Counted from the stretch's first letter, positions 1-7,202 are shown. The stretch: 12,338 nt of DNA from Candidatus Latescibacterota bacterium (GCA_018656855.1 JABHYP010000493.1:1-12338), one strand, 5' to 3'. The notes: generated by a model not told the origin, from the sequence alone. Numbers and translations: made by a program.

Positions 1-555
1 ATTTCCCTCAATGATATTTTCGAGGCAGTCGAAAAGCAGTTGTGAAGATTTGAAATAATTGAATCCGACTATAGCAAGGTTTGATTGGGGTTCGGATGGC
101 TTCTCAACGAACTGTGTAATGACATCGTCGATAACATTAATCACCCCGAACCTTCTCGGATCATCCACTTCCTTTACCGCTATGACACCGTCAAAACGAG
201 GATCGATAAATTCTGAAAAGTCGCCGTCGATGATTGTGTCGCCGTAAATTACCACAATCTCTTCACTTTCAGTCAAATTCCGTGTAAGGCTCACAGCATG
301 TCCCAGACCGAGTTGTTTCTCCTGGATAACGACCTCACTTTCAATGCCGGGATAGTGATCTTTTACATATTGAGGGATATTGGTACCCTCGGAGCCTATT
401 ATGAGTATAAGTTTTGTACAGCCGAGAGGAAGCAGACTGTCAATGATATGGGCAATAATTGGTTTTGAACCGACATGAAGAAGCGCCTTGGGTTTACTAC
501 TGGTAAGGGGTCTGAGTCGCGTACCCGAACCCGCAACAGGGATTATTGCAATCAT
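1..555 (-). CDS. Sugar nucleotidyltransferase, C-terminus cut off by window edge
   Basis: This frame is open from an ATG at 553-555 to the left edge, giving 185 codons and no stop, so the C-terminus lies outside the window. The N-terminus reads MIAIIPVAGSGTRLRPLTSS, the nucleotide-binding signature of the NTP_transferase (Rossmann-like) family, followed by KPKALLHVGSKPI. A YGDTIIDGD stretch near residue 100 supplies the metal-binding Asp, and FVEKP near residue 146 is the usual sugar-binding EKP element. The family joins a sugar 1-phosphate to an NTP to make NDP-sugar plus pyrophosphate in the cytoplasm. It follows the GHMP kinase on the same strand after 108 bases, so it may activate that kinase's product. 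The RBS is weak (GGAC about 8 bases upstream) and abuts a repeat-rich spacer. Base and sugar specificity (RfbA-like, HddC-like or other) cannot be read from this fragment. Confidence 0.9.
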   Translation of the reverse strand, partial: MIAIIPVAGSGTRLRPLTSSKPKALLHVGSKPIIAHIIDSLLPLGCTKLILIIGSEGTNIPQYVKDHYPGIESEVVIQEKQLGLGHAVSLTRNLTESEEIVVIYGDTIIDGDFSEFIDPRFDGVIAVKEVDDPRRFGVINVIDDVITQFVEKPSEPQSNLAIVGFNYFKSSQLLFDCLENIIEGN

Positions 556-663
556 TTTAATTTGTCCGTGGTTAGTGGTCCGTTGTCAGTTGTAATATTT
601 CTGTATTGAGTTTTGAGAATTTGATATTCATTATTTACTCTTATCCCTTGTCCCTGTACTTCA
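556..663. repeat. Degenerate heptad-repeat spacer between two genes
   Basis: The gap is made of short imperfect repeats. At 562-592 the plus strand divides into sevens: TTGTCCG, TGGTTAG, TGGTCCG, TTGTCAG, then TTG. At 641-654 the pair TTATCCC, TTGTCCC follows the same 7-base period. The block TTCATCAT occurs at 660-667 and again at 670-677, the first copy overlapping the stop codon of the kinase gene at 664-666. From memory, similar degenerate intergenic heptad repeats occur in cyanobacteria and several uncultured phyla. Their function is unknown. The repeat zone reaches to within about 7 bases of the next start codon. Confidence 0.6.
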
Positions 664-1707
664 TCATCCTTCATCATTTTCTCTCCTGACGCCATCCATC
701 GGCTCCGGATAGAGGATTCGCTCCACTCCGGCATCTTTGAAAGCCTCAATCATTTTGTCCGGTTCGGGATTTAAAGCAAGAATGGTTCCGCCTTTCCCTG
801 CGCCGGCAAGTTTGGCTGATATGGCGCCAGAGTCAAGAGCGGTTTTGATTATCTTTTCATTAATCGGCGATGACGATCCTATGGAGCGGATAATTTCGTG
901 GTTTTCGGTCATAGCCTCCCCGAGGAGTTCCCAATCGCCCTGCAAAACGGCCTTTTTCGACATGCGCGCGATATGTGCAAGACGAAGCATACTTTTAATA
1001 ACAAAAGGGTCGCCTTCAATCCAGCGGTCGCGCACCGGCTTGTGAACTGAACCCGAAATTCGCTGAACTCCGGTATGCGCAAGAACAACCGGAAGAGGCT
1101 GGGCGCAATCCGCCATGTCCTCCACCGTACCAAGAGGCTCGCGACTGAGTGATAGATAATGTTCTTTGCCATGGAAATCGAGAAAGTTCAGTGATCCGAA
1201 CGAACACATATAAGCGTCCTGATAACCGCAGACTATTTTAAGGAAGTAGAGTTCTATGTGGCGGACAATTTCTGCGAGTATATAATGGTTTTTGTATGTT
1301 TTTTCTCCCCATGCCTTTTTTTCAAAGGATTCGATACCCTTTACTTCCATCCATTCAAGAAGGCCTGCAACCAGCGCGGTCATCACTGCGGTTGAACCGG
1401 AAAGACCGGCGCGAACAGGGATGTCGGATGTTACCGTTACGCGCAGGTGTGTGTTTTCAAGTTCAAAATACTCGATCGATGCAAGCACGGCATCGAACAT
1501 ATTTCCATCCTGGTGGAGATCTCCGGGATTCCTGATTGTACGAACCGAGCCCTCAACCTCGATTTCAAGGGCATCATAATCCTCAACGGTTACATAAGCC
1601 CGCTCTTTTGTCGAACAGGAAATGACCGAACCGCCGTACATATCGGATGGATTGCCGACAATGCCGCATCGTCCGGGAGCTGAGCAGGAAATTTTATATT
1701 CGCCCAA
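664..1707 (-). CDS. GHMP-family sugar kinase (HddA/glucuronokinase-like)
   Basis: This is a 347-residue cytoplasmic small-molecule kinase that should transfer the ATP gamma-phosphate to a sugar. Visible motifs in order are an N-terminal substrate loop APGRCGIVGNPSDMYGG (residues 10-26), the ATP-binding GHMP motif PVRAGLSGSTAV (97-108), GYQDAY (161-166), which carries the likely catalytic Asp164, and the C-terminal glycine-rich motif AKLAGAGKGGT (298-308). The NPSD element recalls glucuronokinases, while GYQD followed by FGSLNF recalls D-glycero-D-manno-heptose-7-phosphate kinases, so the substrate is unresolved. The start is a TTG at 1705-1707, chosen because AAGGAGG lies 8 bases upstream. 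That start is 3 bases after the galU stop, so translational coupling is likely. The last residues, ENDEG, are encoded by a repeat-like GATGAAGGATGATGA tract that runs into the downstream spacer. Product class is certain; substrate is not. Confidence 0.9.
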   Translation of the reverse strand: MGEYKISCSAPGRCGIVGNPSDMYGGSVISCSTKERAYVTVEDYDALEIEVEGSVRTIRNPGDLHQDGNMFDAVLASIEYFELENTHLRVTVTSDIPVRAGLSGSTAVMTALVAGLLEWMEVKGIESFEKKAWGEKTYKNHYILAEIVRHIELYFLKIVCGYQDAYMCSFGSLNFLDFHGKEHYLSLSREPLGTVEDMADCAQPLPVVLAHTGVQRISGSVHKPVRDRWIEGDPFVIKSMLRLAHIARMSKKAVLQGDWELLGEAMTENHEIIRSIGSSSPINEKIIKTALDSGAISAKLAGAGKGGTILALNPEPDKMIEAFKDAGVERILYPEPMDGVRRENDEG

Positions 1708-1710
1708 GGA

Positions 1711-2568
1711 TTATACCTCCTTGAGCTTTTTTCTCATATACTGCCTGATCATGTAGCCATATTCGGGGTCGTCAAGGGCAAAGTCTATAAAAGCTTTGAA
1801 GTAGGTCTCAAATCCTCCCACATCATACCGGTGTTCATCGGCACGCAGTTTGACGCCTATTATTTTTTTCCCCATTTTCAGAAGCGTATTCATAGAATCG
1901 GTGATCTCAAGCTCACCTTTTCTACCTGCCGGTGTGCGTTTAATAGCCTCGAAAATCGCCGGATCAAACACATATCTGGCAGCTATAGCGAGCCGTGAGG
2001 GAGCCTCTGACGGATGGGGCTTTTCAATAAGCTCCTCCACCTCGAAGCTCGCGCCGACACGCCCCTTTGGTTTTGCGATACCATACTTCCTGACATCTTC
2101 TTCAGTTACTTCCATGAACGCGACCGTGGCGCCAGCTTTCTCATTTTCATGAATTTCAACCATTCTCTTAAGAAGACTTGAATGATCACCTCCCATTATA
2201 ACCGAGTCGCCGAGCGCAACAGTAAAGCTGTTATCGTCCGTAAATTTCTTGGCATAGGATATGGCATCGCCCAGGCCATTCGGGTTTGTCTGGCGAATGT
2301 AGAAAAAGGAAAGATGTTCGGGAAAGTCCCTTTCGATTACTTTGTCACCGAGTTCAGGGCTGAAATCAAAATGGTCTTCTATAGAACGCTTCTTCTGGCC
2401 GGTTACAAAGAGAATGTTGTCCAGTCCGGCTTCGGCGAGTTCTTCCACCACATACTGTACAATCGGTTTTCGCCCGATGGGAAGCATCTCTTTAGGCTGA
2501 CTCTTGGTGGCGGGAAGAAGCCGTGTACCGAGACCGGCAACCGGAATAACCGCTTTAGTGATAGACAT
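1711..2568 (-). CDS. galU: UTP-glucose-1-phosphate uridylyltransferase GalU
   Basis: GalU makes UDP-glucose from UTP and glucose 1-phosphate in the cytoplasm, feeding surface polysaccharide and other UDP-sugar synthesis. The 285-residue length is near the family norm. Motifs seen are AGLGTRLLPATKSQPKEMLP (residues 11-30), with the nucleotide-binding loop and catalytic Lys26, RQTNPNGLGDA (92-102), ALGDSVI (118-124) with the metal-binding Asp121, IEKP (181-184), KGELEITDSM (217-226) and YDVGG (248-252). The family's usual GLGHA is GLGDA here, probably a lineage variant. ATG at 2566-2568 is preceded by GAAAGGGG ending 4 bases upstream. It heads a minus-strand transcript that continues into the GHMP kinase, whose ribosome site lies in its final codons. 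A sigma70-like promoter lies just upstream. Confidence 0.96.
   Translation of the reverse strand: MSITKAVIPVAGLGTRLLPATKSQPKEMLPIGRKPIVQYVVEELAEAGLDNILFVTGQKKRSIEDHFDFSPELGDKVIERDFPEHLSFFYIRQTNPNGLGDAISYAKKFTDDNSFTVALGDSVIMGGDHSSLLKRMVEIHENEKAGATVAFMEVTEEDVRKYGIAKPKGRVGASFEVEELIEKPHPSEAPSRLAIAARYVFDPAIFEAIKRTPAGRKGELEITDSMNTLLKMGKKIIGVKLRADEHRYDVGGFETYFKAFIDFALDDPEYGYMIRQYMRKKLKEV
1716..1722 (-). promoter_or_regulatory. Shine-Dalgarno of GHMP kinase, embedded in galU
   Basis: On the minus strand AAGGAGG lies 8 bases before the TTG start at 1707. The same bases encode the final Lys-Glu-Val of GalU. This strong site is what supports the non-ATG start, and it suggests that ribosomes finishing galU reload for the kinase. 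Confidence 0.8.
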
Positions 2569-2949
2569 GTCACCCCTTTCGTTTTCGTTTAATTCCTCGC
2601 TTTTTTAGGTAAAATAACCATTTAAAACTATCCAGTCAATCGCAATTAATAAGTATCTAAAATATGCTTAATTATGGTTGAACATGAAATTAGCTGTAAA
2701 ACTTTATCTGCTGTGCATAGGATAAAATGTTTTTCCTTTTTTAAAAGGTTGATTGAATACCAGATATTTTTTACATTATTATCTTGAATTATTTATAAAT
2801 AATATATTTGGATATTAATGATGCGGATTGTTTGTTATAATTATATTATTGTTAAAATTCACAATTGCCTTTCGACAAGTGATGAAACCATTAATCTTTA
2901 CAGCTTTGCGAGAGAATGAATATAAATTTTTCGAGTCAGGCGGTAAAAT
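2569..2949. other. AT-rich divergent intergenic region
   Basis: This 381-base gap separates the minus-strand galU operon from the plus-strand FIST gene. No open frame of credible length or coding character was found. The galU promoter lies at its left end. For the FIST gene, a TATAAT lies at 2836-2841 and a TATATTTG (matching the Bacteroidetes TAnnTTTG element) near 2804-2811, but neither has a convincing partner element at the right distance. Composition drops from moderate GC in galU to about 30% GC here, so motif hits are easily due to chance. Confidence 0.5.
2611..2639 (-). promoter_or_regulatory. Sigma70-like promoter of the galU operon
   Basis: Read on the minus strand, TTGACT (2634-2639) is followed by a 17-base spacer and TATTTT (2611-2616). 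The -35 hexamer matches the consensus at five of six positions and the -10 at four of six, with ideal spacing. It predicts a start near 2604 and a leader of about 36 bases before the galU ATG. No operator is obvious around it. If the host belongs to a lineage with a Bacteroidetes-type promoter code this reading may not apply. Confidence 0.5.
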
Positions 2950-4176
2950 ATGAAAGTCGGAACTGGATACTGTAATGAAAAAGACTCTTTCTTATCGGGC
3001 AAAAAAGCTGCTAATAATGCAATAAAAAACGGCAACATACACAAACCTGAAATAGTGTTTGCCTTCTGCAGCGGAAATATTGATCATGATGAATTTTTTA
3101 AAGGACTGCAATCTGTTGTTGGGAATGATGTGCCAATAATCGGTGGTTCAGCTATTGGAATAATCACTAATAATGACATATCATATGAAGGTTATCCCGC
3201 AGGTGCCGCAATAATTCAGTCCGATACACTACAATACAGAGTTGCGGCCGCAGATAATTTAAATAAAGGTGAAAAATTAGCAGGAAAAAAATTAGCAGAG
3301 AAATTTGTATCAAATAAACCGGAAGAAGGGCATTTACTAATGTTCTATGATTCAATAAAAAAACCTGCAACAGAAATCACACCTCCGGTTCTAAATGTCT
3401 CATCACCTTTAATTGAAGGAATAGAAGAGAAACTCGGAAATAATGTGCCGATTATCGGAGCAGGAACTATTGGTGATTATGAATTTAATCTTACAAAGCA
3501 GTTCTGCGGTTCTTATGTTGGCAGCCAGAGCGTCGTTGGGGTAATGTTAACAGGTGATTTTACAATCTATTATAGAATTATGCATGGTCTTACTCCGCTG
3601 GATGGCGCTTATCATACCATCACAAAGATTAAAGGATCTGTTATTTACGAATTAGATAATAAATCAATTGTTGAGATGATCGATGGTATATTTGGTAATC
3701 AGGAATGGCAAAAGCAGCATCCGGTTCAGCTTCTATCTTTAGGAGTCAATTATGGGAAAAGATATGGGATACCTGATGAAGCTAATTACGTTAACAGGTT
3801 GATTACCGGTATTTTACCTGATGGGGAGGGTATTGGTATTTTTGAACCGGATTTTGAAGAAGGCACCGAAATACAATTTATGTTGAGGGATACCAGAGAG
3901 ATGATAGAGTCTGCAAAGACAAATTCAGCACAATTAATGGAGCAAGTAGAAGCAGATGGGAAAAAAGCTGTTTGGGGATTATATATTGATTGTGCAGGGA
4001 GAACAGCAAACTATTCAAATACCGCGATTGAGGAAGCTGCAGAAGTCCAGAAAGTTTTTAACACTTACAATACGCCATTATTAGGTTTTTATTCCGGAGT
4101 TGAAGTTGCCCCTCTTATTGGAAAGAACAGAGGATTGGACTGGACAGGTGTCCTGATGGTTATAGCTCAAGGGTAA
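2950..4176 (+). CDS. FIST-domain small-ligand sensor protein
   Basis: This 408-residue protein has the two halves of a FIST sensor. The N-terminal half (about residues 30-225) includes PEIVFAFCSG and a VPIIGGSAIG loop (61-70), echoed by VPIIGAGTIG (166-175). The C-terminal half (about 226-400) has ILPDGEGIGIF, WGLYIDCAGR (342-351) and the diagnostic GFYSGVEVAP (379-388). FIST domains are predicted intracellular ligand sensors, with amino acids proposed as ligands, that normally act together with signalling modules. There is no signal peptide or membrane segment, so it is cytoplasmic. ATG 2950 is preceded by AGGCGG at good spacing. It lies 4 bases before a PAS-LuxR gene whose ribosome site is in its last codons, so the two are almost certainly co-transcribed and functionally linked. 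Its ligand is unknown. No output domain is attached, so it probably signals through its neighbour. Confidence 0.9.
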   Translation: MKVGTGYCNEKDSFLSGKKAANNAIKNGNIHKPEIVFAFCSGNIDHDEFFKGLQSVVGNDVPIIGGSAIGIITNNDISYEGYPAGAAIIQSDTLQYRVAAADNLNKGEKLAGKKLAEKFVSNKPEEGHLLMFYDSIKKPATEITPPVLNVSSPLIEGIEEKLGNNVPIIGAGTIGDYEFNLTKQFCGSYVGSQSVVGVMLTGDFTIYYRIMHGLTPLDGAYHTITKIKGSVIYELDNKSIVEMIDGIFGNQEWQKQHPVQLLSLGVNYGKRYGIPDEANYVNRLITGILPDGEGIGIFEPDFEEGTEIQFMLRDTREMIESAKTNSAQLMEQVEADGKKAVWGLYIDCAGRTANYSNTAIEEAAEVQKVFNTYNTPLLGFYSGVEVAPLIGKNRGLDWTGVLMVIAQG

Positions 4177-4180
4177 GGGT

Positions 4181-5959
4181 ATGGATAAAGAAAATAAAAC
4201 ATCAGACGCAAGATATGTGAAGTTGGAAAAGCAGTTGAAGCAGGCAAGAGAAGAAGCCGAATATTATCAGAGACTTGCAATAGAATCTGGAAAAAGAACT
4301 ATACAAGAAATCAACCAGTTGCTACAACTCTTCACCGAGCACAAGAAGGTAGAAGATAAGCTGAAGGAGAATCAAGAAAAATATCGTAAAATTGTAGAAA
4401 ACATTTATGATATTGTATACTCTTCCTATGCTGATGGTATACTATATTTCGTAAGCCCCAATGTCCTACTGCTGACAGGGTTCAAACCGGAAGAAATTAT
4501 TGGACATAATATTTTAGAATTTATCCATCCAGATGACAGGGAACATGTTTTAAGTGACTTTGAAAAGACAATGAAAACAGGAGAAGAATTCCCTACAATC
4601 TTCCGTTTATTAAAAAAAGACGGGAGTTATTTTTATGTTGAAGAATTCGGAAAAGTTGTAAGTGAAAGAGCTGATATTGTTGGGCTTACGGGAGTACTCA
4701 GGGACATCTCCGAGCGCAAGAACGCCGAAGAGGCGCTGAGGGAGAGTGAGGAGAGATTCCGCTCTCTCTTCGAATCTGCTCCCGAATTTATTCATATTCT
4801 GGACAAAACCGGTAAGATCCTTCAAATAAATCCCGCCGCCACCTTGGGATCAGGTTACAGTGAAGAGGAAGTGATTGGTAAGAAATTATTTGAGTTTTTC
4901 ACTCCTGCTTCACAGAAAATATTCGCCAGGGAGCCAGCGATTCTCCTGGATAAAGGTGTCCATCGTGTAGAAGTGGAATTTGTCTGTAAGGACGGAAAGA
5001 TCATAATTGCAGACTGCTCCTGTATGGTAGTACATAATAAGGGAAAATTAGTTTACATCGTAACATTTCTTCGTGACATTACCGAGCATAAGCAAGCTGA
5101 GAAGGCATTACAATCCAGCCAAAAACGATATAAATTAGCCACAAGCGCAGCGAAGGTTGGCGTGTGGGATTGGAATGTTAAAACCGGTGAATTTTATATA
5201 GATCCGATTATCAAGAATATCCTGGGATACACAGACGAGGAAATTCCTAACGACATTGAAGTTTTACAAAATTATGTGCATAAGGACGACAAAGAATCCG
5301 TGATTAAGGCCGCTCAGGCATGTCTCGAAGGAAAGACACCTGAGTATGTATTTGAGCATCGTATGATTCATAAAGACGGCTCAATTAAATGGATCGGCGT
5401 ACATGGGAGAGTGATAAGGGATGAAAAAGGGAATGCTGTTAGAGTGGTTGGCGTAGATACCGACATCACTGAGCGCAAGAAAGCGAGGGAGAAACTAAAG
5501 CATGCACAAAAGGAACTGGAAATTAAAACAAAGAATCTTGAGGAGATCAACACAGCATTGAAAGTTCTGCTGAAACATCAGGGTACAGATAAAAAATTAA
5601 TGGAAAAAAGTATTTTGACAAGCTTAAAAACACTCGTATTACCGTATCTTGAAAAAATAAAAATCGGTGCTTCAGATGAAAGGCAAAAAACCTATATAAA
5701 TATTATTGAAACAAATCTTTCTGAAATTACAAAACCTTTTGTAAATCAATTAACAGAATATAGTACGAAATTCACACCGACTGAAATACAGATTGCCAAT
5801 CTGATACGTGAAAATAAATCTGCCAAGGATATTGCAGTAATGCTTCATGTATCTGAAACCACAGTATTTTTCCATAGAAGAAATATTCGGAATAAACTCG
5901 GTTTAAGAAACAAAAAAACTAACCTCCGATCTTATCTCCAGTCTCTGTCCAGCAAATAA
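4181..5959 (+). CDS. Triple-PAS sensor with LuxR-type DNA-binding domain
   Basis: This 592-residue cytoplasmic protein appears to be a one-component sensor-regulator. It has an N-terminal coiled coil (about 14-66) and three PAS/PAC units: about 67-182 (ending RDISERK), 190-307 (ending RDITEHK) and 315-434 (ending TDITERK). A second helical stretch (435-465) leads to a 465-525 region containing TLVLPYLEKIK and DERQKTY, then a LuxR-type helix-turn-helix (531-590) with FTPTEIQIANLI and HRRNIRNKLGL. PAS domains bind haem, flavin or small ligands. The cofactor cannot be told here. There is no membrane segment, histidine kinase or receiver domain. The PAS-LuxR tail with LPYLEK and DERQ resembles a family I recall from Desulfobacterota. 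The gene follows the FIST gene by 4 bases. DNA around 4691-4740 is about 62% GC, unlike the AT-rich rest, hinting at PAS-linker recombination. Target genes are unknown. Confidence 0.92.
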   Translation: MDKENKTSDARYVKLEKQLKQAREEAEYYQRLAIESGKRTIQEINQLLQLFTEHKKVEDKLKENQEKYRKIVENIYDIVYSSYADGILYFVSPNVLLLTGFKPEEIIGHNILEFIHPDDREHVLSDFEKTMKTGEEFPTIFRLLKKDGSYFYVEEFGKVVSERADIVGLTGVLRDISERKNAEEALRESEERFRSLFESAPEFIHILDKTGKILQINPAATLGSGYSEEEVIGKKLFEFFTPASQKIFAREPAILLDKGVHRVEVEFVCKDGKIIIADCSCMVVHNKGKLVYIVTFLRDITEHKQAEKALQSSQKRYKLATSAAKVGVWDWNVKTGEFYIDPIIKNILGYTDEEIPNDIEVLQNYVHKDDKESVIKAAQACLEGKTPEYVFEHRMIHKDGSIKWIGVHGRVIRDEKGNAVRVVGVDTDITERKKAREKLKHAQKELEIKTKNLEEINTALKVLLKHQGTDKKLMEKSILTSLKTLVLPYLEKIKIGASDERQKTYINIIETNLSEITKPFVNQLTEYSTKFTPTEIQIANLIRENKSAKDIAVMLHVSETTVFFHRRNIRNKLGLRNKKTNLRSYLQSLSSK

Positions 5960-5996
5960 CATAATGATTCATTAACAATATCTTGCCAAATACATA

Positions 5997-6040
5997 AAAT
6001 AATTGATAGTATAATGCCTACACTATGCAGTCAATTATTT
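5997..6040 (+). terminator. Possible terminator hairpin after PAS-LuxR gene
   Basis: AAATAATTGA (5997-6006) and TCAATTATTT (6031-6040) form a perfect 10-base inverted repeat, starting 38 bases after the stop codon. A smaller TAGT/ACTA pair inside the 24-base loop could shorten it. The arm is nearly all A/T and there is no long U-tract, so a classical intrinsic terminator is doubtful. It could instead be a regulatory palindrome. Confidence 0.3.
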
Positions 6041-6097
6041 ACAAACATTCCACAAATTATTAATTGTATAATTCAGTATTAATATATTTACGCAAAT

Positions 6098-6112
6098 AAT
6101 ACATACTGTATT
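6098..6112. promoter_or_regulatory. Palindrome, candidate operator
   Basis: Two perfect 6-base arms, AATACA and TGTATT, flank a 3-base centre. This spacing is typical of dimeric regulator sites. It stands upstream of the HD-GYP gene and downstream of a gene for a LuxR-type regulator. No second copy was seen upstream of the FIST gene, and AT-rich DNA gives such palindromes by chance. Confidence 0.25.
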
Positions 6113-6236
6113 GCTCTGTTATAAAGGAAATTCTGATGAAGGTGTAATTCTATACTCAACAATTTATGTCGTTATATAAATATAACTCATTAATGAAATA
6201 CTAATTTATATAAACCCCTAACTTTATAGAAGAAAA

Positions 6237-7202
6237 ATGGAAAATAATCCATATTTCCTTATAGATGTTAAAACTATTCGATTTGGTGCATTACAAGCGT
6301 TTGATGTTTTTTTCTTAAACGGAGAAGGGGAAAAGGTGATTTATTGCGCCAATGGAGAGGTAGTTAACGAAGAGGTTCTCGAGAAAATTCAAGAACATAA
6401 TATTGAAAAGCTTTATATCCTGGAGAAAGACAAAAAAAAATATAACCTATATATTGAGAAATTTTTGGGAAAAATTATAAGCGATCCTCAAGTCAATGCT
6501 CCGGTAAAAGCAAAAACTGTATACGATTCAATGACAAATGTTGCCGCATTGCTTTTTGATAATCCAACAACAGAAATAATTATACGATATAAAAATGTAA
6601 TTAATAATATAGTGGAATATATTTTTGAAAACGATAGCGCTTTAAAAAATTTAATCAATCTTTCAGAAGTTGATATTACAACATTTAATAAATTTACAAC
6701 ATGTAATCATTGTATAAATGTTGGTTTAATCAGTACCGGTCTTGCAAAAGAACTATTAAAAGATCAGAATAATTATGACTTTATAGAAATGGCGAAAGGA
6801 TTTTTTCTGCACGATATCGGCAACTGTATAATACCCCTCGAAATACTTAACAAAAACGGACAGCTATCACATGAAGAATGGAGAATGATAAGGAGACATC
6901 CCAAAGAAGGTGTCAAGATTCTCACACAATTCAATGAACTGACTGATGTGATGAAATTAATTGTTTTACAGCACCATGAACGTAATAACGGAAAAGGGTA
7001 TCCTCAGAGATTGAGGGGAGATCAGATACATATCTACGCAAAAATATGTTCCATTGCGGATGTTTTTGATGGTCTGACCTCATTCCGCCCACACAGAAAA
7101 AAGTATACCACATTTGAGGCATTAACAATAATGAGGAATGAAATATTTAAAGATTTAGGTCCTGATTTCTTTGCAAAGTTCGTAAAAGTATTCAGCAGTT
7201 AA
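6237..7202 (+). CDS. HD-GYP domain cyclic-di-GMP phosphodiesterase
   Basis: This 321-residue cytoplasmic protein has a two-part layout. An N-terminal region (about 1-85) carries FDVFFLNGEGE, NGEVVNEEVLEKI and IEKLYI, resembling the DUF3391-type lead-in of many HD-GYP proteins. The C-terminal HD-GYP domain (about 150-315) carries His158, the pair His192-Asp193 in LHDIGN, HPKEGVKIL (His221), HHERNNGKGYP (246-256), IADVFDGLTSFRP (273-285) and a final LGPDFFAKF. HD-GYP enzymes hydrolyse cyclic di-GMP to pGpG or GMP at a di- or tri-iron/manganese centre. All expected metal His/Asp ligands are present, but the usual Lys of HDxGK is Asn196, so activity may be altered. ATG 6237 has only a weak purine-rich ribosome site. 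It is separated by 277 bases from the PAS-LuxR gene, so co-transcription is possible but not shown. Its end converges on the large surface gene, 38 bases apart. Confidence 0.92.
   Translation: MENNPYFLIDVKTIRFGALQAFDVFFLNGEGEKVIYCANGEVVNEEVLEKIQEHNIEKLYILEKDKKKYNLYIEKFLGKIISDPQVNAPVKAKTVYDSMTNVAALLFDNPTTEIIIRYKNVINNIVEYIFENDSALKNLINLSEVDITTFNKFTTCNHCINVGLISTGLAKELLKDQNNYDFIEMAKGFFLHDIGNCIIPLEILNKNGQLSHEEWRMIRRHPKEGVKILTQFNELTDVMKLIVLQHHERNNGKGYPQRLRGDQIHIYAKICSIADVFDGLTSFRPHRKKYTTFEALTIMRNEIFKDLGPDFFAKFVKVFSS

Larger units (their letters stand above)
5960..6236. other. AT-rich gap upstream of HD-GYP gene
   Basis: No open frame or RNA gene is apparent in this 277-base gap between two plus-strand genes. 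It holds the inverted repeat at 5997-6040 and a 15-base palindrome AATACA-TAC-TGTATT at 6098-6112, about 125 bases before the HD-GYP start, that could be an operator. No clear -35/-10 pair was found. I looked for a cyclic-di-GMP riboswitch because of the downstream gene and saw no convincing aptamer. Confidence 0.4.

Noticed and set aside
552..749. A 65-codon minus-strand frame spanning the repeat spacer
   Set aside because: Its translation reads the heptad repeats (TTDNGPLTTDK) and an alternate frame of the kinase end. There is no ribosome site and no independent support.
2182..2592. A 136-codon plus-strand open frame opposite galU
   Set aside because: It lies antisense to a fully supported GalU with all family motifs, has no recognisable protein character, and is a by-product of the opposite strand's codon use.
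2804..2841. Possible FIST gene promoters: TATATTTG near 2804 and TATAAT at 2836
   Set aside because: No -35 or -33 partner at acceptable spacing was found, and the DNA is so AT-rich that such hexamers are expected by chance.
5960..6236. Cyclic-di-GMP riboswitch upstream of the HD-GYP gene
   Set aside because: No recognisable aptamer core or paired GC-containing stems were seen in this very AT-rich gap.
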